The notes: generated by a model from the sequence alone, not told the origin. A stretch of 64,000 nt of DNA from Hepsetus odoe (GCA_017165825.1 CM029366.1:23224342-23288341), one strand, 5' to 3'; counted from the first letter of the stretch, positions 35,447 through 48,800 are shown. Translations and numbers: made by a program.

Positions 35447-37719
35447 CTGGAAGTACAATAAATGTTAGACGCCTACAAGTTATGGACCCACACAAGTCAT
35501 AATACTGGATTTGTCTCCAAGCAAACAAATTTAATTACTGCACAGCTCTATCTAAAAGAACCAAAGTCAAAAGAAGTCCGTTTGGGTGTGTACATAAAGT
35601 ATGTAAGGAGGCGAGTACGGGACTGTCAGTCTCTACAGGGCACTGGCCTCTTGGAGTTGTGCACTTCAGATTTAAACTGGCCCAATTGTAGTTCAGAAAT
35701 TCTCAGCAATGAGTTTCATAAATTCACATGACATAAGGCATCGAAAGAAAATCTGTAGAAGTTACATTTTATTTATAAACCACTACATCATGAAATAGAA
35801 CATTCTGAAGTGTCAGTGATTAGAATACACCTCATTTTGATGAACATGTCCCTGTGTAAAGGGGGCTTCTTGTTGAAATGGCTACGTTCTCCACAGGTGA
35901 GAGCTGAACAAGAGCGAAGGGAATGCAGACTGGGACGATTTTCAGATTCTCACAAAACTGGCATTTACACTGTCCAACAGGACAGTGTAGATCTGACCAA
36001 ATTAAATGACTGTTTCAGTGAACTTCAATGAGTTTTGGCTGAATTGTGCAGCATGTGTTAAATTTAAGTGACGAGTGTTGTTCTATTGTCTACCTTGAGT
36101 TAACAGCAGTTTGTTTACATCTCTCCAATGTCCTGCCTGGTTAGACATTCAATAACTATCCACACTGTCCAACTGAGCTGTCAGTCACCAAGTCCAACAT
36201 GAATCTTACCGCTGACCTATTTTACATTTGGCTAACTTCTATTCAGACCCTCTAAGTCAGCCAAATAACGTAAAAACTTACCGATGTTGGGAATTTTGTC
36301 CACATCGCTCCTCAACTTCAGCGGGTCACAGAAAAACATTTCCGCTTGTGCATGTGCATTCTGGGAAATGTAGTCCCGTAGCCGTTCAACCGCGTGTGAT
36401 ACCATACAACCATGTCCAAAAGTCTTGAGGATGACACAAATATTAACTTTTAATCAAGTTTACTGCCAAGTGTTTTTATGACTGGAATTTGCATTTACTC
36501 CAGAATGTTATGAACAGTGATCAGATGAATTGCAATTATTTGCGAAGTCTCTTTTTGCTGTGAAATCTAACTTAATCCCCCAGGCAGGTGTGAGTGAATC
36601 TGTACATACAGTGAAGTGAAGACTTTTGGATGATGGCCTGGTGTCAAGAAGGGTCCCAAAGAAGCCACTTCTCTCCAAGAAAAACATCAGCAACAGACAG
36701 ATATTCTGTAAAAGGCACTGAGACGGGAATTCTAAGGACTTGGGAAAAGTCGTTTTCTCAGATGAATGCCCTTTCCAGTTGTTTAGGTCATCCAGGAAAA
36801 AACATTGTCCAGAGAAGAAAAGGTGAGCGCTGCATTCTCTCCAGTGTCTTGCCAACAGAAAGGCATAATGAGATCATTCATGTTTGGGGTTACTTCTCAG
36901 CCAGAGGATAGGCTCACTCACAATTTTGCCAGACAACAACACAACCATGAATAAAGAATGGCAGAAGAACATCCTCAGAGAGCAACTTCTCACAAACATT
37001 CAAGAACAGTTTGGTGATGAACTATGCCTTTTTCCAGCACGATTCCAGCCATAAGGAAATGTGATAAAGTGGCTTGTGGAACAAAACAATTCAATTTGGG
37101 GTCCATTGCCAGGAACCTCCAAAGACCTCCATTAATCCCATTGAGAACTTGTGGACAAACAAAAACCCACAAATCCTGACAAACTCCAAGCATTGATTAT
37201 GCAAGAATGGGCACCATCATTCAGGATTTGGCCCTTAAGCTGATTGGCAGCATGCCGGGGCAAATTGTAGAGGTCTGGAAAAAGAAGGGCCAACACTGCA
37301 AAAATTGCCTCTTTACATAAACTTAATGTAATTTTCAATAAAAGCCTTTAAATTTAGGAAATGCTTGTAATTATACTTCAGTATCCATAGAAACATCTAA
37401 CAAAAAGATCTAAAAACTCGGAAGCAGCAAACTTTATGAAAACCAAAACTTATATCATTCATACTAGCTAATCTGTTATAAAAGGAAGAAGGAGATGTGA
37501 CAAAATATAAAGTGGACTATTTCTGACTTAATGGTTATTTGTAACCATTAAAGTAAACCATGCTCGTTTTTGGGCAGTTAAATAGTATTTGAATGCAAAA
37601 GAGCCCAAAAGCTTTGTCCAATGTATTTTCCATCAGGAATACAAAGCTGGACAGTTCATTGTCATGTGCTGTATAAAGTCTCTTAATAGAGAGAGAGAGA
37701 GAGATGCTGTCTTCAGGTT
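35447..37719. other. region between SIRT4 start and the transferrin 3' end
   Basis: Contains the presumed SIRT4 untranslated exon and promoter (about 36280-36400) and the decayed Tc1-like element. A (GA)8 run lies at 37689-37704, just beyond the transferrin stop. No other gene was recognised. Confidence 0.6.
36413..37450 (+). mobile_element. decayed Tc1-like transposon with transposase fragments
   Basis: The left end has CCAAAAGTCTTGAGGATGAC followed by ACACAAATATTAAC, and the right end has GAAGCAGCAAACTTT. These are the degraded inverted repeats of a common fish Tc1-like family. Between them are transposase remnants in several frames: PLLSKK-like, VVFSDECPFQLF-like and ELVDKQKP-like stretches with stop codons. 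It is about 1.0 kb, shorter than the usual ~1.6 kb, so parts are deleted. Not functional. Confidence 0.85.
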
Positions 37720-40700
37720 TTAAAATATGCTGCACACATCTTGGTTGCAAAACTTCAGAATGTCTGTTAAAAAAAAAAGAAAAGAAAATTAATAAAATTA
37801 CATTAGGTTTAAGCGAATGCAGCTCCTTAGTAAAATGACGATCCACAAAGTAAAATATTTATACTACAGTGACACATTAATCCTAAACACTAATATTTTC
37901 ACTAAGAAAAAACTATAGAAGGATGTAATTTAGGTATGTGTGCGTTGTCTCACCTGAATGTGTGCAGTAAAAGATACTTTCTGCATGTGAATAGAACTCT
38001 TCTCCCAAGATGGTGCGATACCCAATATGACTGGTGTGGACCAGGCATTGTGTAGCATCTTTAAAGAGCAGGTCACTTTCCCCATACCGCTGAGACTCAA
38101 ACAAATGAAACTCTGAATTTGGATGTGCTGCTGTGGTCTCCTGAGGACAAAAAGCAATGACGACTACTACTACTGACTGTTTTACAATTTCAGAAACACT
38201 GAAAAAATAATTTTTCATAATCCTTAAGGTGTATAAACGAAAGTTGTCTAGCATCTCTGACAAAATCTGAAATATGCAATGGGAATATGGTTGAGAGCTT
38301 TATATATTTAAAATTATTTTAATTTCTTATTTTATCAAAATTGCCAATTTATTACAGATATTGCAGAAAGTTTGTAATTAAAACTCTTCATAAAATAAAT
38401 GACAGGATGTTGAGACCTGTGACTTCATGAGGAAGTCGTAGATGCGAGCAGTTAGTACTGGCCGTGTCATGACAGTGTTAGGGGGTATGGCTCCCAGGTT
38501 ACAGCTCCTCCATTCTGTCAGTGCAGATCGGCCTCCATCCACACACAGTAACTCAAAATCCCAAGCAAGCCAGCCCTCAGACCAGCCACTGCTGTTCAAA
38601 TCTACCCATCAAACATAAAGAAAAATATCAAAATCTGTGTTCATGACAACTGGTTCTAAAACTCAGGAGCACCATTACAAAGTTTATTCACTTGACCAAA
38701 AGACCCTTTGTTGATTTTGCAATGTAAAGGGAAGTATCCACTTTCAGAAATGGTACAGCTAAATAACCTGAGAAAGACCATTTCTAAGCCTCTGAAATGC
38801 TAAGGCTAAATATTTGGTTTTCAACCCCAAGGATTACTACCCAGTAAATACAATAAATTTTCAGAAAACTTAAATTGCCACAATTTCCTTATACTCTAAA
38901 CAGAATACCTCTGCCAAGACTATTTTATTTAAGGCTAATATCAAATAAGTAATAATCATTTATACCCCCCAAAAAACTCAAGCTGCCCACAACTGGGTAT
39001 ATAGTCTAATAGTCTCATAGCAATAGTAGGGGAACACCTGACCTCTCTAATGCACTAGCGTTGATATACATTCAAATCCTCACTGTAAAAACTCCAGCAT
39101 ATTGTTTTACATACTGTGGAACCTTCCCAGAAGAATGGAAGTTAATGTAGCAAAGAGGCATAAAACATCCAATAATGACTGAGGCCCAGCTTTGCATAAC
39201 CCATAAAGAACTGGATTGTAAACTGTAGCAGATCACTGTATGCTACCTACTAATACAGCCTACAGGGTAAGTGTGTAACCCATCTTACACTGAATGTTGC
39301 TTTCCAAGTTGTGGTGTTCCATAAAAGCAACATCGCCATAGCTTTTCCCAGTGGGATCTCCAACCAAACACCTAAAACAGAGTAAGCACAAAGCATTGCC
39401 TTTAGCGTAATTTCTTCTGGACATGAATGCTGCTTTATGTACTATTCTGAGAAGCCCAATAAACTGTGGCTTTCTCTCACCTCAATGCTCCCATATTTCC
39501 ATAAAAGCGCTCATTGTGATTATTAGAGCAGCGTTTGCTGGCAGCTTCCTCTGTCCCACCTATACACACTTTACACAGGTTGCCCTGACCTCCTGGCAAA
39601 CAGCCCTTCCAAAACACCTCAGAGAACACTGATCACAGGTAAACCACAGCTAATGAGAAGACTCAGTTAGAGAGAGTTAGAATTAGAATGGGTTATTCTG
39701 AACAGAATATCTATTAAAAAAATAAACAGTGAGGATGATGTAGTGAAGTGACTAGGGTGAATCATATTCTGAGATGGGCTGTAAAATGCCATGAATGTAG
39801 TACCTTTGTTTGGTTCACAGGAGGCACTATTGTTATGTTCTTTGCTCAGTGTGTATTTGGCAGGCAGTACCCATCCTGCAGGGCTATACATGTGACCATG
39901 GCAGGATCGTCTGCCACCCATGTTACCAAAATACACATTCCTACTTGAGCGACGTACCACTGCCACACCATGCACTGACGGCAAGTCTACAGAGAAAAGA
40001 TTAATTCCAGAAAATATCACTCAATTTGATTAACACAGTATAACTATACTGTTTATATACACTGAATATATATAATGTAGTATAACAGAGTATAGCTCAT
40101 AAAATAAAAGCCTTGCATGTGTAAAGGTGAATCAGATACTCATCTTTCATCAAAACTGCATCTTGTCCAGCGTTAAAGGAAATTTCATAGATATTACATT
40201 TACAGCATTTAGCAAACACTCTTATCCAGAGCGACTTACATGTCCTAATTACAGGGACAGTCCCCCTGGAGCAATTCAGGGTTAAGGGTCTTGCTCAGGG
40301 ACCCAGTGGTGGTAGTGCAAGAGGTGGGATTTGAACCTGGGACCTCTTGAGCCATAGGTCCATTGGCAAGTATCCTACCACTAGACCACCACCACCTTTA
40401 ATTTAATATTAAATATAAACACAATTTTTTTCAATGAAAAGTATTTTGGAGTTTAGAAAGTTAAGGATGTTTACAATTTCTCTAAAAAAAAAAACATCTA
40501 AAAACCTTTTTAAAAAGTGTATAAAGTGAATACCTTTTCCAAAATATTCTGGATAACTTTGATGCAATACATCAATTAAATGAAAAAATAAATTCATTTG
40601 TACAAAACAGCTTAACAACTGTAAGTGAGCACAGTCTCACGATTTACCTTTAGTCTCAAAATGACCTTCTCCTTGAGGGAATTCACAGTTTGCCCCTTAA

Positions 40701-43700
40701 TGAAATAATTAATGAAATATATATAAACATAAAAAATAAATGAGGGAAAAAAATACAAATTTAACAAAAAACATCATATTGCCAAAGGGATTATGTTTAC
40801 CATAATACTCTGTCACTACAGGCACTAGGCCACACTTTCCAGCTATGAATGTGTGTGTAGCATCCAAGGACACAGCATCAACTTCATCCTTCTGTACGGA
40901 AACAGGCAAGAAGCATGTCAGTTGAATGTTGGCTTAATCTGATTACATAAGTAAGAGTATAGAACGTTTTCTCAATGTGTGTGCATGCTATATTCGACAC
41001 AACAGAACTGAAGGACTTTTTAAGCATTGTGTACACTTGTTATCCACTCTATTAGACGCAGCTATCTTATCTCACCACTTTTGGGATGTTCTTATTTAGA
41101 GTTTATCTGATCTGATACGGCAGTATTTGTATTAGTAATGAACTTCTCATTTATCAGTAATCAGTTTCTGGCCTCATTACACATTTGCCTGGATATTTTC
41201 GTAGTCCCAGCAGTGTTAATCAGTCACTGCATCAGTAAGTGTAAACTATAAAGTGCAAAATGTCATCAGAACGTAGTCTTAACTGTGATCTCAAAAAGTC
41301 AGTGCTTGAAATATAAAGTACAATGCTGTAAGATTAATCAGAAGTTGATGGTTGAACAACAGTCAGCTGTATCATACGGGACCTTGATCTTCTCAATGCA
41401 GTCACTCATGGATGAAGCTCTCACACACACAAGAGGATCCGATTTAATGTTGAGAGCCCACTGCTCACACTTCTTTTGTTCAGCATGACTAATACAGCAC
41501 CACCTCACCACACTGTCCTCCAGTGAACTGCCTAAGCACATTCAAAAAATGGTATTAATTAAAAGAGGTTTAAAAATACAATCTATCTCCACAAAAATGC
41601 ATATCAAATCATTCAAACAGCTTTTCCAACATGTGGTTTTCAAAAACACAGAAGGCTGTCAGAGAATTTACCTTCATGTCCAAGGCCCTTAAGTAAAGCA
41701 ACATAGTCCAGTCCCAGAACCTGACTGATGTCCATGTCTTCCTGCAGGATGGTCAGTTTATCAGTCACGTCACTGAAGAGCAGGTCACTTGCACCATAAA
41801 CAGATGAATTAAAAAGCTGGAAACGGTGACATTCTCTCCCCCTCCAGCCAAATGCCATCTATTAAAGATTTTAAAATAGTTAAGAAAGCATTTAAAAGGC
41901 AACACTGGGAACTGTGGTCAAACTGTGTAAAGATTACTACCTGAGCAGCTAACAGAAATTTGCGGGCAGTCATACGGTTGTTTATCCGTGTGACCACACC
42001 CCCACCAGGGCCGCGCCCAAGATTGCACTTCTTAAAACTGCTGAGTGGAGCCCGAGAACCATCTGTGCATAATAACCTGTATTCATCCTTTTCACTTTCT
42101 GTAGAAACCAAGAGCATTGAAGGGCAGAATGTGAGGAAGGCAAAAAGATGAGATGATGAGAGGTAGGATGATTCACTGATGCACTGAATAAACTTTCAGA
42201 TGAACAGTGCACCAAGGCTACAACAATATTGCATTAACCATCTATGCTGTCCAAAACTGTATGGTCCACAAAGGCCACATCTCCTTCTCCAGACTTCAGG
42301 CACCTGGGAAAGGGAAGAGGGAAAGAGGAGGTGTACGAACACACTTAAGTCAACTTTGATAAATAGTGTCAGTAGGTTTCGCTGAGCAAGGTACCATCCC
42401 CATCACTGTTCTCTGAGCACATTAGCTGCCCCCTGCTGCACCTGTATGTATGGATTGAATGTTGAGTCTGCATTTTGTTATGGTTCTCTGTGTTTTGTGC
42501 TATGTTTCACAATGACAAGTTGTCACATTCACCTATTATTAAAACACATTTAATTGTATATTTGGACAATATCATTACATTTTATATATATATATATATA
42601 TAACATTTAAAAATAGAACCTTTATTTGAATGTAGTCATTGTGATTGCATGTTCATGAGGGTGAATGTATACATGTACATGAATGATTTTTAACCTGAGT
42701 GCCCCTTGATTGTGGTAGAATGGTTCGCTATGAGAAGTCTCACAGTGGAAGTTCTTCTGTGGATTATAAGACCTTTGACCCTGGCATTGGGAACACAAGT
42801 TGATTGCCATTGCAGCTGCTCCAGGCACACAACTGGCACTGAAGAAGGCACTTACCGCTGACAAAAAGAAAATACTCCATATTATCCTTAGTACTGAGTG
42901 TAAACATATTAAACACTTTTGGAAATCTAATTTAAAACTAAAAATAAAATAAAACATGCCTCTTAGATTCTACTCAAAGTATAAAAAATTCTATTGATAG
43001 TAAAGTTTATTTCAAGGAACATTCCCTACAAGGGTATTCCAATGCATAGTAAGCTATTAATATTGAAAACTGAATTTTCCTCTTTTTTTTTTTTATTTGG
43101 GTTTACTAGATGTATAAATAATAATAGTAGGCAGCTAAATAAGGAACAAAATTGAGGGGAAAAAATAAAACAAGAATTTGAACATGAATTAGAAAACATC
43201 CCTTTCAAATTCCTGTCCAGTTTTACTATATAAATAGTAAAGAATAATCACCCTGACTGAGGGGCTGTTCCTCCACCCATGGTAAGTAGTTGCGGGAGAG
43301 GAGGTGCCCTAAAGGCAGACTCCAGCCAGCAGTCCATCGAGCTCCACTGTGGCAGCTCCTCATACCATATAGAGAGCGAATGTCCAATGAGCTAGAGTTC
43401 CTCACTATTGCCACAGCCAGGATACAGCCTCCTGAGTTAGAACATGTGGATAGTGAATAGTATTCAAGGTAATTAGAACATCAAATACATCCCGCTTAAG
43501 GAAACTCACTAAAACCAGACTAAGATCAGCAGACAAATATGCTTGTACTACCTACAAAATGTAGAAATGGATTAAATAAATAAATAATTGATAATCTCAT
43601 AACACATCCAAACCATCAGGGTAGATCTCTTTGGCGACTGTTGAGAGACCGAACTGTTTTACTGCAGAGTAAACCTCTCCTGCATCCAGAGTCACAAGAT

Positions 43701-44639
43701 CAGCTTTATTAGCCTAAGGGGACAGGAGAAGAACCAGAGCATTAAAGTCAGGAACCTAACCGGCACCATAGTTAACATGACCACCATAGGACTAGCTTTG
43801 AGTGCCAGCTGTGGGGTAGATGCTGTAGATGTAGTATATGCAGTTTTACAGTTTAATTTAGAGGATTGTCTAGCATGTTACAACCACCAGCGATTTAGTT
43901 TCAGTCATTAAGCTTCTGAGGATGTTTAAATATAGAGCTGTTTTCCTGTAGTGCATGAACATATTATTGTATCTTATATGACACTGCCCGTTAAAAGACG
44001 AGAAACGCTTTGCCTTTCTTGATTGTGTTTGTCACTTTTAACTAAAATAAAGAGTTAAAGGCCTGCAAAAGTTAAACTGCCACAAGTTTAATATGTACTA
44101 ATGCTCTGGATCTAAGCTTCCATGAACAAACTAGACATGTTACTTCTTTCAAGTGCATGCATCTAATGCAGCATTTCTTCTGTTGTCCCAAAGAAAAAAA
44201 TCCTGCACCCTAAAGAAAAGTGTTGATCTTAACTAGACCTCTAAGATTACAGTGCCTGAAGCATGGTTTTACAGTAGTTTGTAAAGTATGTCATATTTAC
44301 AGCTGTTTCATAAATTATCAACATTACATAAGATAACCCAGAAGCAACATTTACGTACACTGGTCGTTTATGACAGGAAATACAAAGGTTATACAAAAGC
44401 TGTTGCAATTACTTTGCAATTTTTTTAGATGTCAGTGATACACAGAATCTTAAAACTGGGATTTAAGAGAAGGGGATACATAATTTCTTACATGGTTATG
44501 TATGCTACATTTTCTTTTTGGTCTGGGGGGGTAATTAAAAGCATCTTAACTTAATTTTCTTTGCCAAGCTATTCATAAAAGCATATAGTGAAAGAAAAAA
44601 ACGCTTGAGTACTAAACTGGGATTACTACCAAAATAGTG

Positions 44640-44677
<38 letters not shown>

Positions 44678-45235
44678 TGTGGTAACTGTTCATGTATAGT
44701 ATTTTAACCCATTTGTGTATGTCTAAATTTTATATAAGAAAAAAGAATGTCTTCCAAGTTCCAAGATGCCCCTGAATCCTTGAAACCCACTCGTATCTTA
44801 TTGATGCAGTCAGTTGTGCTGTAGGCTCTCACACAGGACAGTCGTGCAAATGTTGTGACAGCTAAAGGAGGTAAAGCAGCTACTAGTGCTTTAGCCAAGT
44901 CTGCACATTTCCTTTGTTCTGGCTCTGACACTGTACACCAGCGCATCTTCTTTGCTGTGTAGCACACAAACAAACACACAATCAATGAGAGTCCTCCAGC
45001 ACAAAATATTCTGAACCCCATATTTGAAATCTGATTATTATATATATTGACATTTTAAAATATTTTTAATCGGTGCCATATCAAGCTTTTATTCGTAACC
45101 ACCTGGTTAACTATGACGGCAGAGCTGTAACGCAGCACAATACAGATCCAAATATTATTGCTAATGATTAACTCTACACTTACCCCAAGTGGCAGAAAAA
45201 ATGATGATGATTACGAAAAATCCACACACTTTCAT
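37720..45235 (-). CDS. bilobal transferrin-family protein lacking iron ligands
   Basis: Seventeen exons fit in frame with GT-AG sites: 45184-45235, 44791-44954, 43614-43713, 43252-43431, 42695-42857, 42239-42303, 41941-42098, 41672-41858, 41383-41531, 40801-40891, 40648-40695, 39804-39986, 39481-39628, 39289-39371, 38417-38601, 37954-38140, 37720-37763. They encode 728 aa. A signal peptide (about 1-17, hydrophobic VIIIIFSA) is followed by N-lobe MRWCTVSEPEQRKC and C-lobe VRWCCISHAEQKKCEQW. Seventeen exons is the classic transferrin gene structure. Iron ligands by alignment to human TF: N-lobe Asp82 kept, but Tyr95 is Ile109, Tyr188 is Asn215 and His249 is Gly274; anion-site Arg124 is Trp138. 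C-lobe Asp416 kept, but Tyr426 is Val457, Tyr517 is Asn558 and His585 is Asn632; Arg456 is Ser487. The tail (FCNQDVCSIF) has no GPI signal, unlike melanotransferrin. It should be secreted and is unlikely to bind iron; the role is unknown. Confidence 0.92.
40190..40400 (-). repeat. tRNA-derived SINE, family B, in transferrin intron
   Basis: The most complete family B copy: ATTTACAGCATTTAGCAAAC, TATCCAGAGCGACTTACA, TTAAGGGTCTTGCTCAG, then a B-box complement GGATTTGAACC and ACCACTAGACCACCACC at the tRNA-like end. It lies in the intron between exons 11 and 12. Confidence 0.85.
42390..42530 (+). repeat. SINE family A fragment without tRNA head
   Basis: Retains the body phrases CAAGGTACCATC, AGCTGCCCCCTGCTGCACC and ATGTTTCACAATGACAAG, but the A/B-box portion is missing. 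It lies in the intron between transferrin exons 5 and 6 and is antisense to the gene. Confidence 0.75.
42583..42602. repeat. short (TA)n run
   Basis: Ten TA units beside the SINE fragment at 42390-42530, in the same transferrin intron. Confidence 0.85.
43714..44790. other. transferrin intron 2 with long homopolymer
   Basis: AT-rich unique sequence between coding exons 2 and 3. The only notable element is the 33-base T run at 44641-44673. Confidence 0.6.
44641..44673. repeat. 33-base poly-T tract
   Basis: An uninterrupted T run in transferrin intron 2, read as poly-A on the transcribed strand. It could be the tail of an otherwise vanished retroelement, but no element body is recognisable beside it. 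Confidence 0.9.
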
Positions 45236-45896
45236 GATCTGGTTGGAAAGAATGAGGGGAAAAGAGAGCAGTCTGTCTATCTGTGCTCATTCTGGGCTCA
45301 CCATCCAAACTATTGAGCAATCAGTGTGTGTTTTAAAAGTGAACGTTTTTCTCTGGCCTGAGCACATATGGAAAAAATTACAGCAGAACTCTGTCACACT
45401 GATATTTCCAGACATCTCAAACTGCCTCGAGTTTTTGCAGCTTTTCTCACATGTGCTAAGCTAGTGCTTATCTTCGAACAATGTTTTAAATGTGTAAGAG
45501 CAGCCTATGGTCAATAATTTCTTTCAAGGACTCCTTCCAGCATTCTCACAGACTGCCCTATCAGCAAAGCAATCAATCAGAGGAAAATCAATCAACAAAT
45601 ATGTGAAAATCTACAAACATGATTTTTAATTTTTTTTTTTTATTACAAAAAAACAAACAATAAAATGAGAACCATGGAAAGAACTCACTCTTAGCAGGTC
45701 AGTGCTATTTACACCCATTCTCAACCTGGCTTACAGGTAAAAAAAGAATATAAGAAAATGGATTAACAATGCTAACAAAATAATATAATGTGAATCCAAA
45801 TATGAATAGCTACATTTTAAATTGTTAATGATTCTTTTATTTTAATAACAGTCATTGTAAATGTACAAGTAACCAACTTTAAGTGGGGTGTATGTC
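45236..45896. other. short spacer between SFI1 3' end and transferrin start
   Basis: Both genes read leftward, with only 661 bases between the SFI1 stop and the transferrin ATG. The spacer must hold the SFI1 3' UTR, with AATAAA on the minus strand at 45836-45841, and the transferrin promoter. A weak TATA-like TTTTAAAA lies on the minus strand near 45330. Confidence 0.55.
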
Positions 45897-48800
45897 TTAA
45901 GTTTTAATGTTTGAGCTAAGCAGCTGACGTTCTATGCTGCTGATCCTTGCAGCATGGCAGATCATGGTGGGCTTTCGTTCAGCCAGTTTCACAGAAAGTT
46001 CAGGAATACACTTCTCCAGCTGTGAAAAGAACAGTGAAGGACAACACAAACTTAATTACTTGATTAACTAATTGTGAGTAATTCACTGTACCCCTTAGTC
46101 ATAGGGGGGGAAAAAAGGGGGAGGTTAATAAAAAAAAAAAAAAGTGCACACTGGTTTTCTGGGCAACTTGCCCTGGCCATTCACCTACAACAGTGATATA
46201 CTGGACAGCTGCTTTTCACAGGAATAGATTTATGCTTAAACTTATCTTCCTGAAGAATGTGTGCTAAATGTAAACCAGAAGTGTTTCATTTATTCTCATT
46301 CTGCTCATGTAAGTACAGTACTTAGAGACTGTTTAACCTGTTACTTCCAAGCCTGTAAAGCAATTATACTAAAATAACTGAATTTTCAACTTTTTAAATG
46401 CATTCTCTCATAAAAGAACTGTAAATTATAAACAAAATATTTAATAATATTAACTTAAAATGCACTCATTGGCTGAATAACTGAACATTGAAAAGACATT
46501 ATATTGTTCATGAATATGAAAAAGGGTTTTACATGCTGTTAATACTGTGGAGCGAAAGCTTGTTGTTTGTTTTTCTTTTATTTCTTTGTTTGATGCAGAG
46601 ATTGCTAAAATGCCTATACTAATTTTAATTCTGTTCTTTATGTACAGTGCAAACATTGTTAAAAAAGCAAAAACCAACACAGGAAAACCGTACAAATACG
46701 AAAAAAAAAATCTAGCAGCATAACCCAAAAACTTTGACAGATTTTATTATCTAACATAAAACAAGGCTTAGCCATTTTCTACAGATATCATTCAATTTAA
46801 GACTGTTTTAAATGCAAGAGAATGCAATGCATTAGAAAGTTACCTTGTTTAATTCTTGCATGATGCTTTCTCTTTCCTCAAACTCTCCATCGCTGCCTGT
46901 TGTCTGGAGCCAATTTTTCATTACCCTCTGAAGCTTACGCCACGTCCTTTGCACACAGAGAGATAAGCAGAAATATTTTACTGTATTTCTACTGCAGCAA
47001 TAGCTGAAATTAGACCACAGTACATGTTAGCTGTACTAATGGACATATTTACAGTACGTACCGCAGCTGATTTCTGTCTTGCTGGTATCTCTGCATGTCT
47101 AGTCTGATATCCAGAAGCTCTTTGTTTAGGGATTCAGTTGGATCATTGTTTGCCTCTACAAGCACACTTGCATCTTCATCATCATCATCGTCGTCGTCCA
47201 AAAGAAGTCTCTCTCCTAGGCCTGCAGATATGTCAGAAGAATAACTCATCATGGCATACAGCCAGCAAAAAGATCCTACTGTAACTACAGTTTTCCTGAA
47301 ATTCTACAATTTTTACAGTTTTCCTTAAATTCTACAACAAGTGTTTATATTCATTTTTACTCTGGCCAGGTAGGCTGTGGTGTGAAAAATCGTGAGGCGT
47401 AAGAAGTGTAGGATCTTTGAGCGATGAAATTGACTGCTTCCTCTATGGGATAGAATGAAAAGCAAAAAAAAGGATTAATCAGATTAGATAAGACAATTCA
47501 AACATTGAAAAGGTTTTCTCCATATACATTCTTTTGCATCAGTATAAATACATATTTAAAATGCATCCCTACTAATTTATATAATATGCATCATTTTACT
47601 GGCTCTGTGCATCTCTTCATCTTGCTCTGTAGTCTGGGTTCAGTAAAGGAAGAAGGAGGCAGCAGCACCACTTGGCTCACACTGCTGGACAGCATGCTGG
47701 CGTTTCCTGTGGAAGCAGGCCTGAAGGCTGAGACTGGAGATTTTACTGCCATCTGTGTAGGAGGAGATGGAACAGATGGGACTAGAAGAGATACTGCAGG
47801 TAATGATGGAGACCTGGTCTCAGTCTGACCTGCAGGTATCCTCAAAAATCTAGATAAAAAGAAAGAGAGAAATAAGTTTACATTAACTTATTTTGTCTCA
47901 ATGACCATAAATTACTTCATTCAGCAATGTTTTAAGTAATCTTGTCATTTGTGTATTTTAACGCAAATAATTTTATCTCCAATCTTAGGGACCCACTGCT
48001 CTGCATAGTTTCAATTCCCACAATTGTTCCAACTTATGAAAGGCTTAATAATTGTTTGAGGAGCCAAATATGAATATTTAAAACTGTGCAGGACAGTAGA
48101 TGCCCAGGATGGAAATCAAGAGCTCTATGAATATACCTGGTTGGATGGGGATGGGGCAGCAGATCTTTGACCGGAGAACAGAGCAAGTCATCTGCCCTTC
48201 GTGGTTGCAGCCTTGAGGCTCGGGCAAGCAACCTGCAGATTTAATGATTAACATAAAGCCACTAATCTATGAGTACATCTAAATTAATGTACACTATGTG
48301 AGGTAAAATAAACCAAAATCAAAAAATGTACCAACTTCCAGATAACTGGTGCTCAAAGGTTGTGAACCTGAATTTCTACATTTCTTTATAAATACAGACA
48401 GAATGATTTTCTAAAACCTGAAAAAGAACCCAGTTAAACAAATGAGACAAAAACATTAATGTGCAGCAGTAACCACAACGTTTCTGGTAACTGCTGATCA
48501 GTCCTGCACAACACCTCAGAGGAATTTCTCTGTAAAGAACAGCTTAAAATTTTGGATTGCAGAGTTTTTCCTCACTGAACTGCTTGCTTCAGCTCCTTCC
48601 ATAAGAGTAAGGGTTAAGGCTGCTGCAAGATACCTTTTCTCTTGAAATTGGGTTAATGGACAAAAATCCTGACGTTGTTTTAGAATTTGCTGGTATAATT
48701 CAGAATATAAACCAAACAGTTCTATTTTGTCTAATCTGTGCACAGCACATCTTTTCCAGTAGTCCTCCTTTTTTTTCTTGTGATATTAAGCAAATAGTAA

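Noticed and set aside
37720..45235. Calling the transferrin-like gene otolith matrix protein 1 or melanotransferrin
   Set aside because: OMP-1 is described as single-lobed and melanotransferrin carries a GPI-anchor tail. This gene is bilobal with a serotransferrin-like cysteine tail. I left the symbol empty.
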